Shown: positions 1 through 7,196, numbered from the stretch's first letter. The stretch is 64,000 nt of DNA from DASYTH01 sp035712165 (GCF_035712165.1 NZ_DASTBH010000562.1:1-64000), one strand, 5' to 3'. Numbers and translations: made by a program. Notes: generated by a model from the sequence alone, not told the origin.

Positions 1-30
1 GCCCGCCCCCTCCTCTGGGTTGGGGGCGGG
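1..30 (-). terminator. Rho-independent-type hairpin
   Basis: Ten-base perfect inverted repeat (GCCCGCCCCC with GGGGGCGGGC) lying just past the stop of the leftward gene at 43-333. There is no clear T-run before the window edge, so termination efficiency is unknown. Confidence 0.6.
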
Positions 31-42
31 CCGCCGGTCTGG

Positions 43-333
43 CTACCGCTGGTAGTACTCGGTGCCCTCGACCAGGCCGCAGGTGCACTTGCGCCAGGTG
101 GCGGTGAGCACCTTGCCGTTGACCGTGGTCTGGTAGGGCGCGGAGACGACGCTGCGGTTATGGGCACCGTCCTCGCTGGCCGGGCAGGTCGGGTAGAAGT
201 CGCTGACGACCTGAAGCATGCGGACCTGGTGCGGGGTGAGGCGGACGCCCTTGGGGATGTCCTCGGTAACGTCGCGGGCGGCGAGGTAGAGGGCGAGGTC
301 CTGGGCCACCGTGTCGGCGAAGGTGCTGGTCAT
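43..333 (-). CDS. Hypothetical small protein with CxC motif
   Basis: Encodes 96 aa of unknown function. The start ATG has a strong GGAGG ribosome site 6 nt upstream, and one of the repeated phage promoters (359-402) lies just ahead. A CTC motif near the C-terminus (around residues 84-86) plus an earlier Cys in the middle could bind a metal, but no known fold was recognised. It is a single-gene transcription unit ended by the hairpin at 1-30. Confidence 0.75.
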   Translation of the reverse strand: MTSTFADTVAQDLALYLAARDVTEDIPKGVRLTPHQVRMLQVVSDFYPTCPASEDGAHNRSVVSAPYQTTVNGKVLTATWRKCTCGLVEGTEYYQR

Positions 334-358
334 TTCGGCCTCCGGGGGTTGCTGTCGA

Positions 359-402
359 GCGGAACAACTAGAACACTAGCCGCTCTGAGCCCGGCTCGTC
401 AA
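359..402 (-). promoter_or_regulatory. Repeated promoter-operator module
   Basis: Reading leftward: -35 TTGACG (402-397), 18-nt spacer starting AGCCG and ending CGGC, -10 TAGTGT (378-373), then GTTCCGC (365-359) after 7 nt. It drives the gene at 43-333. Confidence 0.85.
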
Positions 403-427
403 CCCCCGGAGCCAAGATCTTTCCGAA

Positions 428-712
428 CTACAGGTCGCCGGGGATGCGCCCGACGTCACCGGGGCTGGTGACCTCGCCGGACCCCAGGGGTGACAGGCCA
501 GCCTCACGGCGGCGGCGATGGACCTCCAACATGTCGGCGGACTTCGCGATCAGGTTCAGCAGGTCATGCTCGGTCAGCTCCACCTCGCGAGGAGCCTTCG
601 ATTCGCCGACCTGCACGAGCATGACCACGCGGTCACGGCCGGTGCGTCGGCGGTTGACGTCAAGGTCGGTCGTGACCTGCGGGCCGGAGATGAAGCGGAT
701 GCGCGCGGCCAT
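428..712 (-). CDS. Hypothetical protein
   Basis: Encodes 94 aa beginning MAARIRF. The ATG at 712 is preferred because GGGGA lies 8 nt upstream; longer in-frame starts are Arg-rich and overlap the neighbour. The stop of the upstream gene is 2 nt away, so the two are probably co-transcribed from the promoter at 991-1033. The body looks like a beta-rich N-half followed by a charged helix; no family recognised. Confidence 0.7.
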   Translation of the reverse strand: MAARIRFISGPQVTTDLDVNRRRTGRDRVVMLVQVGESKAPREVELTEHDLLNLIAKSADMLEVHRRRREAGLSPLGSGEVTSPGDVGRIPGDL

Positions 713-714
713 GA

Positions 715-960
715 TCACATTCCCCTGTTCGAGGCGAGCACCGTGCCGCCGACGGCGTCCGGAAGCGCCTTGCCGACCAGGGTCACGGTGGTGGTGGACA
801 GGTGCCACGCAGAGTTGCGGGGGCGTGAGCCGGGCGCGCTCGCGGCGAACTCGCGGGCGTCGTCGGCGTTGGCGGCGGTGACCACCACGGCGTCGTTGTC
901 CTCGTAGTCCACGTCGTCGTTGCGGGTCACGAGGTAGATGTTGAGCGACTTGCGGGCCAT
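715..960 (-). CDS. Hypothetical small acidic protein
   Basis: Encodes 81 aa starting MARKSLNIYLV. The start has GAGGAG 6 nt upstream. An in-frame upstream ATG at 999 sits on the GTTCCGC box of the promoter and would be at or before the predicted transcription start, so it is rejected. The pattern (beta strand, acidic turn, AAN-ADDAREFA helix) resembles small alpha/beta phage proteins of unknown role. First gene of a two-gene leftward operon. Confidence 0.75.
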   Translation of the reverse strand: MARKSLNIYLVTRNDDVDYEDNDAVVVTAANADDAREFAASAPGSRPRNSAWHLSTTTVTLVGKALPDAVGGTVLASNRGM

Positions 961-990
961 GGTCGACTCCTCGGGTCGGGTTGCGGTGTA

Positions 991-1033
991 GCGGAACATG
1001 GATAGACTAACCGCTATGAGAACGGCTTGTCAA
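991..1033 (-). promoter_or_regulatory. Repeated promoter-operator module
   Basis: Leftward: TTGACA (1033-1028), 18-nt spacer with AGCCG at its start, -10 TAGTCT (1009-1004), 6 nt, GTTCCGC (997-991). The 3' end of the HNH gene reads through it: that gene's TAG stop is the first half of the -10 box. Confidence 0.85.
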
Positions 1034-1513
1034 CTGCTTCCGGTGCCAGCTTGCCCGGTTCGACGCGCGGATGCAGACCTTGCAGCGCCGGTACTCCCTG
1101 CCGCCTTTGCCTCGGTGAACGTAGGTGTTCTCCTCGCTGTACGGGTGTCCGCTGGGACACGTCCGCACGTCGCGTGCCTGTCGAGACAGCGACCGGCCGC
1201 GCTCCCAGTTCTCACGCCGGGTGACCGGCTCCAGGTGCTCCGGGTTGACGCACCGCCGGTGGCGGCAGGTCGGTCCCCCTCGACAGTCCTCGGCCGCACC
1301 ATGGCACGTGTGATCGAGCTGGTAGCCGTCAGGGATCGGGCCGACCAAGGCGACGTACACCAGGATGTGCGCCCGCTTCACCACACGGTTGACGTTCCGG
1401 CGCCCATACCCGCTCGCGTGGATGTTGCCCTGCCAGGGCCAGCACCCCTCGGACGTCTCTGCGGCCTGCGCTTTCGCGATGTCCTCGGCCAGCGGCCGAC
1501 TCGTATTGACCAT
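1007..1513 (-). CDS. HNH endonuclease
   Basis: Encodes 168 aa from ATG 1513. It carries a zinc-supported HNH core: LDH at residues 66-68, Cys at 78, 83 and 88, then the classic CVNPEHLEPV motif (N90, H93). A second Cys cluster (CPSGH..., CKVC) follows. This arrangement is typical of free-standing phage HNH nucleases that cut DNA and may behave as homing elements. No good ribosome site precedes the start, and there is no promoter in the 29-bp gap to the divergent gene at 1543. Its last nine codons coincide with the promoter of the next operon, which suggests that it was inserted next to, or grew into, an existing promoter. Confidence 0.85.
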   Translation of the reverse strand: MVNTSRPLAEDIAKAQAAETSEGCWPWQGNIHASGYGRRNVNRVVKRAHILVYVALVGPIPDGYQLDHTCHGAAEDCRGGPTCRHRRCVNPEHLEPVTRRENWERGRSLSRQARDVRTCPSGHPYSEENTYVHRGKGGREYRRCKVCIRASNRASWHRKQLTSRSHSG

Positions 1514-1542
1514 GATGGAACCGTACACATTTTGGAGGATTG

Positions 1543-2427
1543 ATGCTCGCACGTGGCCACGCCCTGTCCGGCGCCGCGCTGGGCCTGGTCGGCTGCCAGG
1601 TCGCCCAGCTCGGCGGTGCCACCGTCACCCCGGCGACCGCGTTCACCGCCGCCGCCATCTGCGCCGGGGCCGCGCTGCTGCCCGACCTCGACCACCCCGA
1701 GGCCAGCATCGCGCGCACGTTCGGCCCCATCTCCTACCGGCTGTCCCGGATCACGAACGCGACCAGCGCGGTCATCTACCAGGGAACCAAGACAGCGCGA
1801 GACGAGGCCAGAGACGGCGGCCACCGGGGCATCACGCACACGATCTTGTTCGCCGTGTTCGCGGGCGCGACCTCGGGCGCGCTGGCGTTGTGGCGCCCCG
1901 GCCTGATGTTGATCTTGTTCACGATGCTGGCGTTCGCCCTGCGCGCCCTGGTCGGCATGCGACAGCTCAACCGGTTCTTCGACTGGGTGGCCTGCAAGCT
2001 GACCGGCATGAGCAGGCGGTCGCGTTCGCGGCGACTGGGCGCCCGGTTCTGGCGGTGGTTCCTACGCCATGACCAGGCATGGGTCACGCTGATGGTCTTG
2101 GCCGCGCTGGCGTCGTGGTGGGCGGCCTATGCGCTGCCCGAGGGAGGCCGGTCCTGGTGGGTCGGCGGCGCGGTCGCGGTGGGCTGCTGGGCGCACTGCC
2201 TGGGCGACTCGATGACCCGCTCGGGCTGCTCGTGGCTGTACCCGGTCAAGATCCGGGGGCGGCGCTGGTACCCGATCGGCACACCGCGTGCTCTGCGGTT
2301 CCACACCGGCAAGCGCGGCGAGGCCGTGGTGACGTGGGCGCTGCTGCTGCCGGTGGTCCTGGTGCTCGCGGTGGCGACCGTGCCGGACGCGTGGCCGGGC
2401 CTGCTGTCGCTGCTGCCCTGGACATGA
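1543..2427 (+). CDS. YdjM-like membrane-bound metal-dependent hydrolase
   Basis: Encodes 294 aa. It opens with an RGHAL-SGAALG segment, has an LPDLDH motif at residues 46-51, an HRGITHT motif near residue 90 and a late HCLGD motif; these spaced His/Asp residues with several hydrophobic segments match the YdjM (PF04307-type) family of integral membrane metal-dependent hydrolases. The ATG at 1543 follows a GGAGG by 4 nt; a TTG one codon earlier is too close to it. Substrate is unknown. It may act at the host membrane during infection. A strong hairpin follows directly. Confidence 0.8.
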   Translation: MLARGHALSGAALGLVGCQVAQLGGATVTPATAFTAAAICAGAALLPDLDHPEASIARTFGPISYRLSRITNATSAVIYQGTKTARDEARDGGHRGITHTILFAVFAGATSGALALWRPGLMLILFTMLAFALRALVGMRQLNRFFDWVACKLTGMSRRSRSRRLGARFWRWFLRHDQAWVTLMVLAALASWWAAYALPEGGRSWWVGGAVAVGCWAHCLGDSMTRSGCSWLYPVKIRGRRWYPIGTPRALRFHTGKRGEAVVTWALLLPVVLVLAVATVPDAWPGLLSLLPWT

Positions 2428-2429
2428 CG

Positions 2430-2460
2430 ACGCCCCCAGCCTGGGGGTCACTGGGGGCGT
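2430..2460 (+). terminator. Hairpin terminator
   Basis: ACGCCCCCAG pairs perfectly with CTGGGGGCGT across an 11-nt loop, 2 nt after the stop of the YdjM-like gene. Confidence 0.7.
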
Positions 2461-2545
2461 CCGGCCTGTGACAGCCTTGGGGAGTCCCGAGGGGGGAGGT
2501 GGGCTCCTCGTCTCGGAGGCTACCCCCTCACCGGCGCATACGCGA

Positions 2546-2575
2546 GCGGCCCGGCATCGCCTGATGCCGGGCCGC
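2546..2575 (-). terminator. 12-bp hairpin ending leftward operon
   Basis: A perfect 12-bp stem (GCGGCCCGGCAT and its complement) with a 6-nt loop, 11 nt past the stop of the leftward gene at 2587-3000. Confidence 0.65.
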
Positions 2576-2586
2576 TTCGAGTTCGA

Positions 2587-3000
2587 TCACTCGCCGCCGT
2601 ACGAGCTGTTGCCGCTGTCGTAGGAGCTGGACGAGCTGCCGCTGTCCGAGCCGCTGAAGCCGAGGCCCGAGCCCGCCGCGCCGAAGTCGTGCGAGCCGTG
2701 GTGATGGCTCGCACTGTGGTCCGGCCCCGGCGTGGGGTCGGCGTAGTTGGAGCTGAACGGGTACACGGGGCTGAGGGGGCTCAGCGGGTTGGCCGGGTTG
2801 AGGTGGTCGGGCGCGTCCGCCTCGGGGCGGTGGCGCCGCCGGGGCTCCGGGTAGCTGCCGATCACGTCGCGACGCGGGCTCGCGGGCGGGGGCGCCGGGC
2901 GGTCCTGCACCGTGCGGGTGGCCCGCTCCACGGCGGCGGCCCGCTGGCGGGCGTTGGCCTCGCGCTGCGCCCTGCGGCGCTTGAAGCCGAACAGATCCAT
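2587..3000 (-). CDS. Hypothetical protein with Ser/Gly/His-rich tail
   Basis: Encodes 137 aa from an ATG with GGAG 8 nt upstream. The N-terminus (MDLFGFKRRRAQREA) is basic and helical; the middle is Pro-rich; the last 45 residues are low complexity, made of His pairs followed by runs of Ser, Gly and Tyr. The tail is probably disordered. Last gene of the three-gene operon from the promoter at 3482. No family recognised. Confidence 0.7.
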   Translation of the reverse strand: MDLFGFKRRRAQREANARQRAAAVERATRTVQDRPAPPPASPRRDVIGSYPEPRRRHRPEADAPDHLNPANPLSPLSPVYPFSSNYADPTPGPDHSASHHHGSHDFGAAGSGLGFSGSDSGSSSSSYDSGNSSYGGE

Positions 3001-3005
3001 GCTGG

Positions 3006-3332
3006 TCACTCCTTCTTCTCGGGGTCCGACGTCGGGACGGCGTCGGGGTTCGGGAGACCGAAGTGCTCGCGCACCCGGTCCTCGGTCTTCCACACGCGGC
3101 GGGTCAGGCCGACCGGCGCACCGGGGGCGTTGAACAACGCCTCACCGGCGGCGCGCAGCGCGTCGGCCGTGTCGAGCAGGACGTCACGGTCCGAGGGCAT
3201 GCCCGCAGCGGCGGCAACCTGCTCGTCGGCCAGCTTGCGGATGGCGGCCAGCGCGTCGTCGGCGGCGTCGTGGCGTTCGCCGACGACTGCCAGGTCAGCG
3301 ATCCGGGTCAGGATCTCGCGGTCGGTGGCCAT
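3006..3332 (-). CDS. Hypothetical helical protein
   Basis: Encodes 108 aa, Ala-rich and predicted mostly alpha-helical. There is no strong ribosome site. The start lies 4 nt after the stop of the upstream microprotein gene, so translation is probably coupled. The stop is 5 nt before the next gene's start. Function unknown. Confidence 0.7.
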   Translation of the reverse strand: MATDREILTRIADLAVVGERHDAADDALAAIRKLADEQVAAAAGMPSDRDVLLDTADALRAAGEALFNAPGAPVGLTRRVWKTEDRVREHFGLPNPDAVPTSDPEKKE

Positions 3333-3336
3333 GCGA

Positions 3337-3456
3337 TCAGGCCGCCGTAACGACCAGGCCGACGTACAGGCTGGCCTCGTAGTACTCGTCGAGCGCGGCG
3401 AAGTAGTCCTCGATGTCGTCGAAGTCGGCCGGGTTGGGCTTGACGATGTTGCTCAT
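3337..3456 (-). CDS. 39-aa acidic microprotein
   Basis: A short gene found by reading the leader of this operon. ATG at 3456 has GAGGAG 9 nt upstream and lies just after the promoter. It encodes 39 aa: MSNIVKPNP, then an acidic segment (DFDDIEDYF), then a hydrophobic C-terminus (LYVGLVVTAA). The stop is 4 nt before the next gene. Position, ribosome site and amino-acid content make it likely to be real. Confidence 0.7.
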   Translation of the reverse strand: MSNIVKPNPADFDDIEDYFAALDEYYEASLYVGLVVTAA

Positions 3457-3481
3457 GGGGATCAGCTCCTCGGGCTGTCGA

Positions 3482-3524
3482 ACGGAACATCAGTAGACTA
3501 GCCGATGTCAGAACGGCTCGTCAA
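3482..3524 (-). promoter_or_regulatory. Repeated promoter-operator module
   Basis: Leftward TTGACG (3524-3519), 18-nt AGCCG...CGGC spacer (one arm changed), -10 TAGTCT (3500-3495), 6 nt, GTTCCGT (3488-3482). It drives 3337-3456 and the two genes beyond. Confidence 0.85.
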
Positions 3525-3610
3525 CCCTTGCGGCGCGTCGGCCCGTCTCCGCAGGCCACGGGCTGGATACTGGCCCCGCTACGTAGCCGCCAGACCCCAG
3601 GGAGACGCCC

Positions 3611-4081
3611 ATGTCGTCGTTCGTCAAGGAGGACGGGACAGTCCTCAACAAGACCGAGCTGTACGCGCTCGCCACCGAGCAGACCCAGGAGAGCATCTGG
3701 GTCTTCAACGAGGACGTGCACCAGCTGTTCACCCAGAACGAGGGCAACGCCACGTTCGAGGGCGCCGACGCGCTGCTGTTCCACGCTGGCCAGCGTGTGC
3801 CCGAGTCGGTGATCGAGGGCCTGTTCAAGACCGCCACGGTGACCTCGATCGTGCCGAACACGGGCGCGGCGGCCGGTGGCACGGTGGTGACGATCAACGG
3901 CACCAACCTCGGCGGCACCGAGGGCGTGACCTTCGGCGGCACGGCGGGCACCGCGTTCAAGCGCATCTCGGACACCCGCGTGCAGGTGACCACCCCGGCC
4001 AAGACGGCGGGCGCGTACAACGTCGTCGTCCAGGACGACGCGGGCAACGTGACCGTGACCAACGGCTTCACCTACAGCTGA
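3611..4081 (+). CDS. TIG/IPT-domain phage surface protein
   Basis: Encodes 156 aa. Residues 1-75 form an alpha/beta N-domain. Residues 76-156 fit one TIG/IPT immunoglobulin-like domain: an ITSIxPNTGAAAGGTxVTINGTNL-type start (here TSIVPNTG and VVTINGTNL) and a final VTNGFTYS strand. Such domains decorate capsids, tail tubes or fibres. It has a GGGAGA ribosome site but none of the repeated early promoters, consistent with a late structural gene placed away from the main structural block. A 13-bp terminator follows. Confidence 0.75.
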   Translation: MSSFVKEDGTVLNKTELYALATEQTQESIWVFNEDVHQLFTQNEGNATFEGADALLFHAGQRVPESVIEGLFKTATVTSIVPNTGAAAGGTVVTINGTNLGGTEGVTFGGTAGTAFKRISDTRVQVTTPAKTAGAYNVVVQDDAGNVTVTNGFTYS

Positions 4082-4102
4082 CCGGCCGCTGCCCCGGCAG
4101 CA

Positions 4103-4140
4103 CGAAGCCCCCTCCAGTTGCGACTCCGGAGGGGGCTTCG
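4103..4140. terminator. Bidirectional hairpin terminator
   Basis: A 13-bp perfect stem (CGAAGCCCCCTCC and its complement) with a 12-nt loop, between the convergent TIG-protein gene and WhiB-like gene. Confidence 0.75.
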
Positions 4141-4192
4141 CTGTGACCCCTAGCCAAGGGTTTCGTCGGTCCGCAAAGGCGACACCGACAGG

Positions 4193-4432
4193 CTACGCGG
4201 TCACAGCTGACCGGTGCAGCTCCCGGCGCTCGCTGGCCGCCAGGCCGCCGAAGACGCCGTGGTCGAGGCCCAGCGCCTCGGCGAAGGCCAGGCAGTCCTC
4301 GCGGACCGGGCAGTCCGCGCAGACGGCCTTCGCCTCGGCGACCTGGAGGGCGCCGGGGCCGATCTCGGAGACGGGGAACCACAGGTCGGGGTCGGGCGCG
4401 CCACGGCACGCGGCGTTGATCATCCAGTCCAT
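4193..4432 (-). CDS. WhiB-family transcription factor
   Basis: Encodes 79 aa. The four iron-sulfur cysteines sit at C9, C38, C41 and C47 (CxxC then C five residues on), followed by a GVFGG turn at residues 59-63 (GVWGG in most WhiB proteins) and a basic C-terminus. WhiB proteins bind a [4Fe-4S] cluster and modulate the primary sigma factor; they occur in actinobacteria and their phages, and in some phages interfere with host WhiB2. The ATG has GGAGG 7 nt upstream. A hairpin separates it from the gene upstream, so it may depend on readthrough or on a promoter not recognised here. Confidence 0.9.
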   Translation of the reverse strand: MDWMINAACRGAPDPDLWFPVSEIGPGALQVAEAKAVCADCPVREDCLAFAEALGLDHGVFGGLAASERRELHRSAVTA

Positions 4433-4464
4433 CGGTGCACCTCCTCGGCGCGGTTGACACGAGA

Positions 4465-4495
4465 AGCCCCCGGCACCAGGTCGGCGCCGGGGGCT
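4465..4495 (-). terminator. Hairpin terminator
   Basis: AGCCCCCGGC pairs with GCCGGGGGCT, 15 nt past the stop of the leftward gene 4510-4722 and upstream of the WhiB-like gene. Confidence 0.7.
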
Positions 4496-4509
4496 CCTCG
4501 CTGGGGGAA

Positions 4510-4722
4510 TCAGACGGTGGTGGTGGGCACGATCGCGGTGCGGAACACGCCGACGACCTGGCAGAGCGTGGCCTGCTCGTCGCTGACCGGGCCGCAGTCG
4601 GAGCACTCGACGAACTCGCCGGTGTCGACGCGGGCCGCGATGATCTCGTGGCCGCCGCAGGCCAGCTCGACCATGGTGGCGGGGATGGTCTCGATCTCGA
4701 TGCCGTCGAGGGTGAAGCTCAC
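4510..4722 (-). CDS. Small putative zinc-binding protein
   Basis: Encodes 70 aa from a GTG with GGAGG 5 nt upstream. It has a Cys-Gly-Gly-His segment and a CSDCG knuckle that could hold one metal ion, plus a late Cys. The first part is beta-rich (SFTLDGIEIETIP). Driven by the promoter at 4747-4789. Function unknown. Confidence 0.7.
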   Translation of the reverse strand: MSFTLDGIEIETIPATMVELACGGHEIIAARVDTGEFVECSDCGPVSDEQATLCQVVGVFRTAIVPTTTV

Positions 4723-4746
4723 GGTGACCTCCGGGGGTTGCTGCTT

Positions 4747-4789
4747 GCGGAACACCTGTAGCTTAGCCGCTCTCGTGACGGCTCGTCAA
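4747..4789 (-). promoter_or_regulatory. Repeated promoter-operator module
   Basis: Leftward TTGACG (4789-4784), 18-nt spacer with AGCCG/CGGC arms, -10 TAAGCT (4765-4760), 6 nt, GTTCCGC (4753-4747). The upstream gene's TAG stop is directly next to TTGACG. Confidence 0.88.
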
Positions 4790-5065
4790 CTACTTTTTCC
4801 GCCGAGCCTTCCCCCGCCGCTTCGGCACCAGCCGCGCGGCAGTCCCCCGGCCGTGCGGCTTGGTGGTGCCGGTGCTGGACAGGTGGAAGAACCCGCAGCT
4901 GCGGCACCGTGGCGCGACGTGGGTGGGCCGGTAGAAGTGGTCGGCCACCGCGTCGGTGACCGGCATCCGCGCGATCTCCTCCAGGCGCCGCTCGGCCGCC
5001 GCCCGGCTGCCGAACTTGACCTTGCCGCTACGCGGGCAACGCTCCCTGACCATGACGGCGCTCAC
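4790..5065 (-). CDS. Small basic zinc-knuckle protein
   Basis: Encodes 91 aa from a GTG that overlaps the upstream stop in a GTGA junction; an ATG at 5053 is an alternative start. It contains CPRSGK, a YRPTHVAPRCRSCGFFHLS segment with a CxxCGFFH knuckle, and a Lys/Arg-rich tail. The layout (Cys, basic Ser-rich helix, CxxCG-aromatic-aromatic-H) is shared with the gene at 49033-49248, so the two look like distant paralogues. A nucleic-acid-binding role is an inference. Confidence 0.7.
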   Translation of the reverse strand: MSAVMVRERCPRSGKVKFGSRAAAERRLEEIARMPVTDAVADHFYRPTHVAPRCRSCGFFHLSSTGTTKPHGRGTAARLVPKRRGKARRKK

Positions 5066-5400
5066 CGGGGAGCCAGGGCGACGCGGCGCTGGATACGCAG
5101 GCGGATCGTGGCCAGGCCGGAGCCGATCACGGCGGCGACCGGGTGGCTGGGGTCGGCCTTGGCCAGCAGGTCCAGCGCCGCCCACTCGTCGTTCAGGTCG
5201 CTGGCCAGCTCGCCCAGGCCGCGCTCGACCAGCTCGATCGTGATGGCGTCCATGCGCCGGTGGCGTCGGGCGCGGGCATCGGGGTCGGTGAGGCGCAGCA
5301 GCGCGGCGGTGGACCGGCGGTAGCGGGTCACCAGCAGGTCAACACTGGAGTCCCGCAGGGACGCCAGAAACGGTGTGACGGTAGGGTTTTCCTCGGACAC
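5062..5400 (-). CDS. Hypothetical helical protein
   Basis: Encodes 112 aa starting at a GTG with GGAGG 6 nt upstream. Charged and strongly helical, rich in Arg and Leu, ending in a basic segment (RLRIQRRVALAPR). It overlaps the next gene by 4 nt. No repeated promoter lies directly upstream; the preceding 5441-5467 hairpin suggests its own, unrecognised promoter or readthrough. Confidence 0.65.
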   Translation of the reverse strand: MSEENPTVTPFLASLRDSSVDLLVTRYRRSTAALLRLTDPDARARRHRRMDAITIELVERGLGELASDLNDEWAALDLLAKADPSHPVAAVIGSGLATIRLRIQRRVALAPR

Positions 5401-5440
5401 GTTGGCCCTCCTCTTGAACCGGGACGTTCGGGATGAGCGA

Positions 5441-5467
5441 GACCGGCCCCGCCAGGCGGGGCCGGTC
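5441..5467 (-). terminator. Hairpin terminator
   Basis: A 12-bp stem (GACCGGCCCCGC with its complement) and 3-nt loop, 8 nt past the stop of the gene 5476-6354. Confidence 0.75.
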
Positions 5468-5475
5468 TTCCTGTC

Positions 5476-6354
5476 TCAGATGGTCGCCAGGACCGTGAAG
5501 CCCTCGCGGCGGCCCTTGGTCGCGATCTTCTTGTTCAGCTCCGTGCGCAGGCTGTCCACGGTGACACCGCGACGGTGCGCCAGCGCGGCCAGGCACAGCT
5601 CGACCGCCTCGCGCTCGGCGACCGAGTCCTTGGTGCCGTACCAGGCGATGGTGGTGGCGTCGGCCATGGCGCGGTTCCAGGCGGCCCGCTCGGTCTTGAC
5701 GTGGTCGGTGCCGCCGAAGCTGCGCGGCACGCGCAGCTCGCCACCCTCGGGGGTGGTGATCTGGGCGGCCTTGCGGGCGGCGACCTTGCGCGCCTTGTCC
5801 TCGGCGTACGCGGCGCGCTCGGCCTCGGTGCGGGTCATGAATCGGACCGACGCGGGGCGCGGCTTCACGGGCGCGTCGGGGAAGCAGGTGGTGCAGACGC
5901 GCTCACCGGCCAGCTCGATCACCTTCGCGGAGTCCTCGCCGCTGAAGTCGGTCATCCAGTAGTGCGTGGTGCTGGGGATGCGCGAGCAGCGGGAGCCGGA
6001 CACGTCGTAGTGCAGGTGGCCGTCCTCGACGAGGTAGTACCGGGGCCAGCCGCCGCGCCGGGCGTACTCGGCGTTGAGCGTGACGAAGTGGTGTCGAATC
6101 TCGGTCAGGCGGAACTCGGCGTTCTGAATCAGCTCGGCAATCTCGGCGACCGGCCGAGGCTTGCGGGCGCCGTAGCGCGGACCGTAGCCCTGGGCGATCT
6201 CCTCGGCGTGACCCAGCTCGCGGCGCAGGGAGACCAGGCCGTGGTCGAGTTGGTAGGACTCGGCTTCGAGGTGGGCCAGGTGGTAGTCGATCTCGGCAGG
6301 GGTGGCGGCGCTGATGTCGGTGAAGATCGGGGCGGGAGCGGTGCGGGTGGTCAT
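5476..6354 (-). CDS. Hypothetical 292-aa protein
   Basis: A single-gene unit from the promoter at 6384-6413. The N-terminal 110 residues are helical with heptad-like spacing (DYHLAHLEAESYQL...). A middle region has scattered Cys/His (HYDVSGSRCSR..., CTTCFPD near residue 165) that may bind zinc. The C-terminal 120 residues are charged helices with an Ala/Lys/Arg-rich stretch. The ribosome site is weak (GAGA, 5 nt). Function not recognised. Confidence 0.75.
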   Translation of the reverse strand: MTTRTAPAPIFTDISAATPAEIDYHLAHLEAESYQLDHGLVSLRRELGHAEEIAQGYGPRYGARKPRPVAEIAELIQNAEFRLTEIRHHFVTLNAEYARRGGWPRYYLVEDGHLHYDVSGSRCSRIPSTTHYWMTDFSGEDSAKVIELAGERVCTTCFPDAPVKPRPASVRFMTRTEAERAAYAEDKARKVAARKAAQITTPEGGELRVPRSFGGTDHVKTERAAWNRAMADATTIAWYGTKDSVAEREAVELCLAALAHRRGVTVDSLRTELNKKIATKGRREGFTVLATI

Positions 6355-6383
6355 TTCGGTCTCGCTTTCGTCGTCGTACCGAT

Positions 6384-6413
6384 AGTGTAGCCGCTCGTAG
6401 CGCGGCTCGTCAA
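6384..6413 (-). promoter_or_regulatory. Repeated promoter-operator module, no clear GTTCCGC
   Basis: Leftward TTGACG (6413-6408), 18-nt spacer with AGCCG/CGGC arms, -10 TACACT (6389-6384). The position where GTTCCGC is expected reads GGTACGA instead. The TAG stop of the upstream gene touches TTGACG. Confidence 0.82.
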
Positions 6414-6749
6414 CTACCGGTAGACCTCGTACCGGACCGGCTGCGGCGCACGCGGCACGGTGTGCACCGGGTGGTCCAGGTCGAAGGTCCAGCGCCGGGC
6501 GGCGTCCAGCGACGAGTGGTAGGACAAGGAGACCGTCCCGGCCGCGCTCGGGTCGCGGGGGAAGGCGACCCAGTTGCGTCCCTCGCGGTCGTAGCCCCAC
6601 CGGCCGTCTGAGCTGATGGCGCCGATCGTCTGTTTGCGCCCGTTGATCTCGACGGTGATGCGCTCGCGCAACACGGTGCGCTGCTCGCGGAACTCGACGT
6701 TGGCGACAGCCAGGTTGTACTCGGTGATCGCGTCGATCTTGGCGGCCAT
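6414..6749 (-). CDS. Hypothetical protein
   Basis: Encodes 111 aa, beta-rich (ITVEINGRKQTIGAISSDGRWGY), with an AGGAG-type ribosome site. Its stop is fused to the -35 box of the next promoter. There is no repeated promoter immediately upstream; transcription may come from the gene at 6830 past the 6795-6820 hairpin. No family recognised. Confidence 0.7.
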   Translation of the reverse strand: MAAKIDAITEYNLAVANVEFREQRTVLRERITVEINGRKQTIGAISSDGRWGYDREGRNWVAFPRDPSAAGTVSLSYHSSLDAARRWTFDLDHPVHTVPRAPQPVRYEVYR

Positions 6750-6794
6750 ACCAGACTCCTGTGGATTGAACGTGGACGGAACGTGGATACGGAA

Positions 6795-6820
6795 CCGGGC
6801 GCCCCGCGCGGGGCGCCCGG
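6795..6820 (-). terminator. 26-nt perfect palindrome
   Basis: A self-complementary 26-nt sequence (two 13-nt arms, no unpaired loop base), 10 nt past the stop of gene 6830-7117. It may act as a terminator. Confidence 0.6.
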
Positions 6821-6829
6821 TCGGGCTGG

Positions 6830-7117
6830 TCAGGCCCAGGAGACGACGCAGTCAGCAGCTCGCGCCGCCGATGCGAGTCGGAACAGGTCGTCGAGACGAC
6901 CGGTCATGTAGTCGTCGCGGGGGAAGCGGCGAGCCAGGACGACGCGCGCCTGGAAGTCCCGCGCCGACGTGCTTCCGCACAGGTCGCCCAGCGAGACCTC
7001 GTCGTCGAAGCCCAGCGCCCGGAGGATCCGAGCGGCATTGCTGTTGTTGACGTTGATGTCCTCGACGTCGGCGAACTCGTCGGCGGTGACGTTGTAGGCG
7101 GCGAAGGTGACCGACAT
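6830..7117 (-). CDS. Hypothetical protein
   Basis: Encodes 95 aa from an ATG with GGAGG 5 nt upstream, driven by 7139-7182. An N-terminal beta segment is followed by an acidic DEFADVEDI stretch and helices. It shares a divergent regulatory region with the operon at 7261. Unknown function. Confidence 0.72.
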   Translation of the reverse strand: MSVTFAAYNVTADEFADVEDINVNNSNAARILRALGFDDEVSLGDLCGSTSARDFQARVVLARRFPRDDYMTGRLDDLFRLASAARAADCVVSWA

Positions 7118-7138
7118 GTTGACCTCCTGGTCGTTCGA

Positions 7139-7182
7139 GCGGGACAAGACATAGCTTAGCCACGCTCAGGGCGGCTCGTCAA
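7139..7182 (-). promoter_or_regulatory. Repeated promoter-operator module (leftward of divergent pair)
   Basis: Leftward TTGACG (7182-7177), 18-nt spacer, -10 TAAGCT (7158-7153), 7 nt, GTCCCGC (7145-7139), a one-base variant of GTTCCGC. Its -35 box is 14 bp from that of the divergent promoter. Confidence 0.82.
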
Positions 7183-7196
7183 CTCCTGAATAGAGT

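Noticed and set aside
4455..4485. TTGACA near 4455 as a module copy
   Set aside because: It lacks both AGCCG and CGGCTA arms and lies at a terminator stem.
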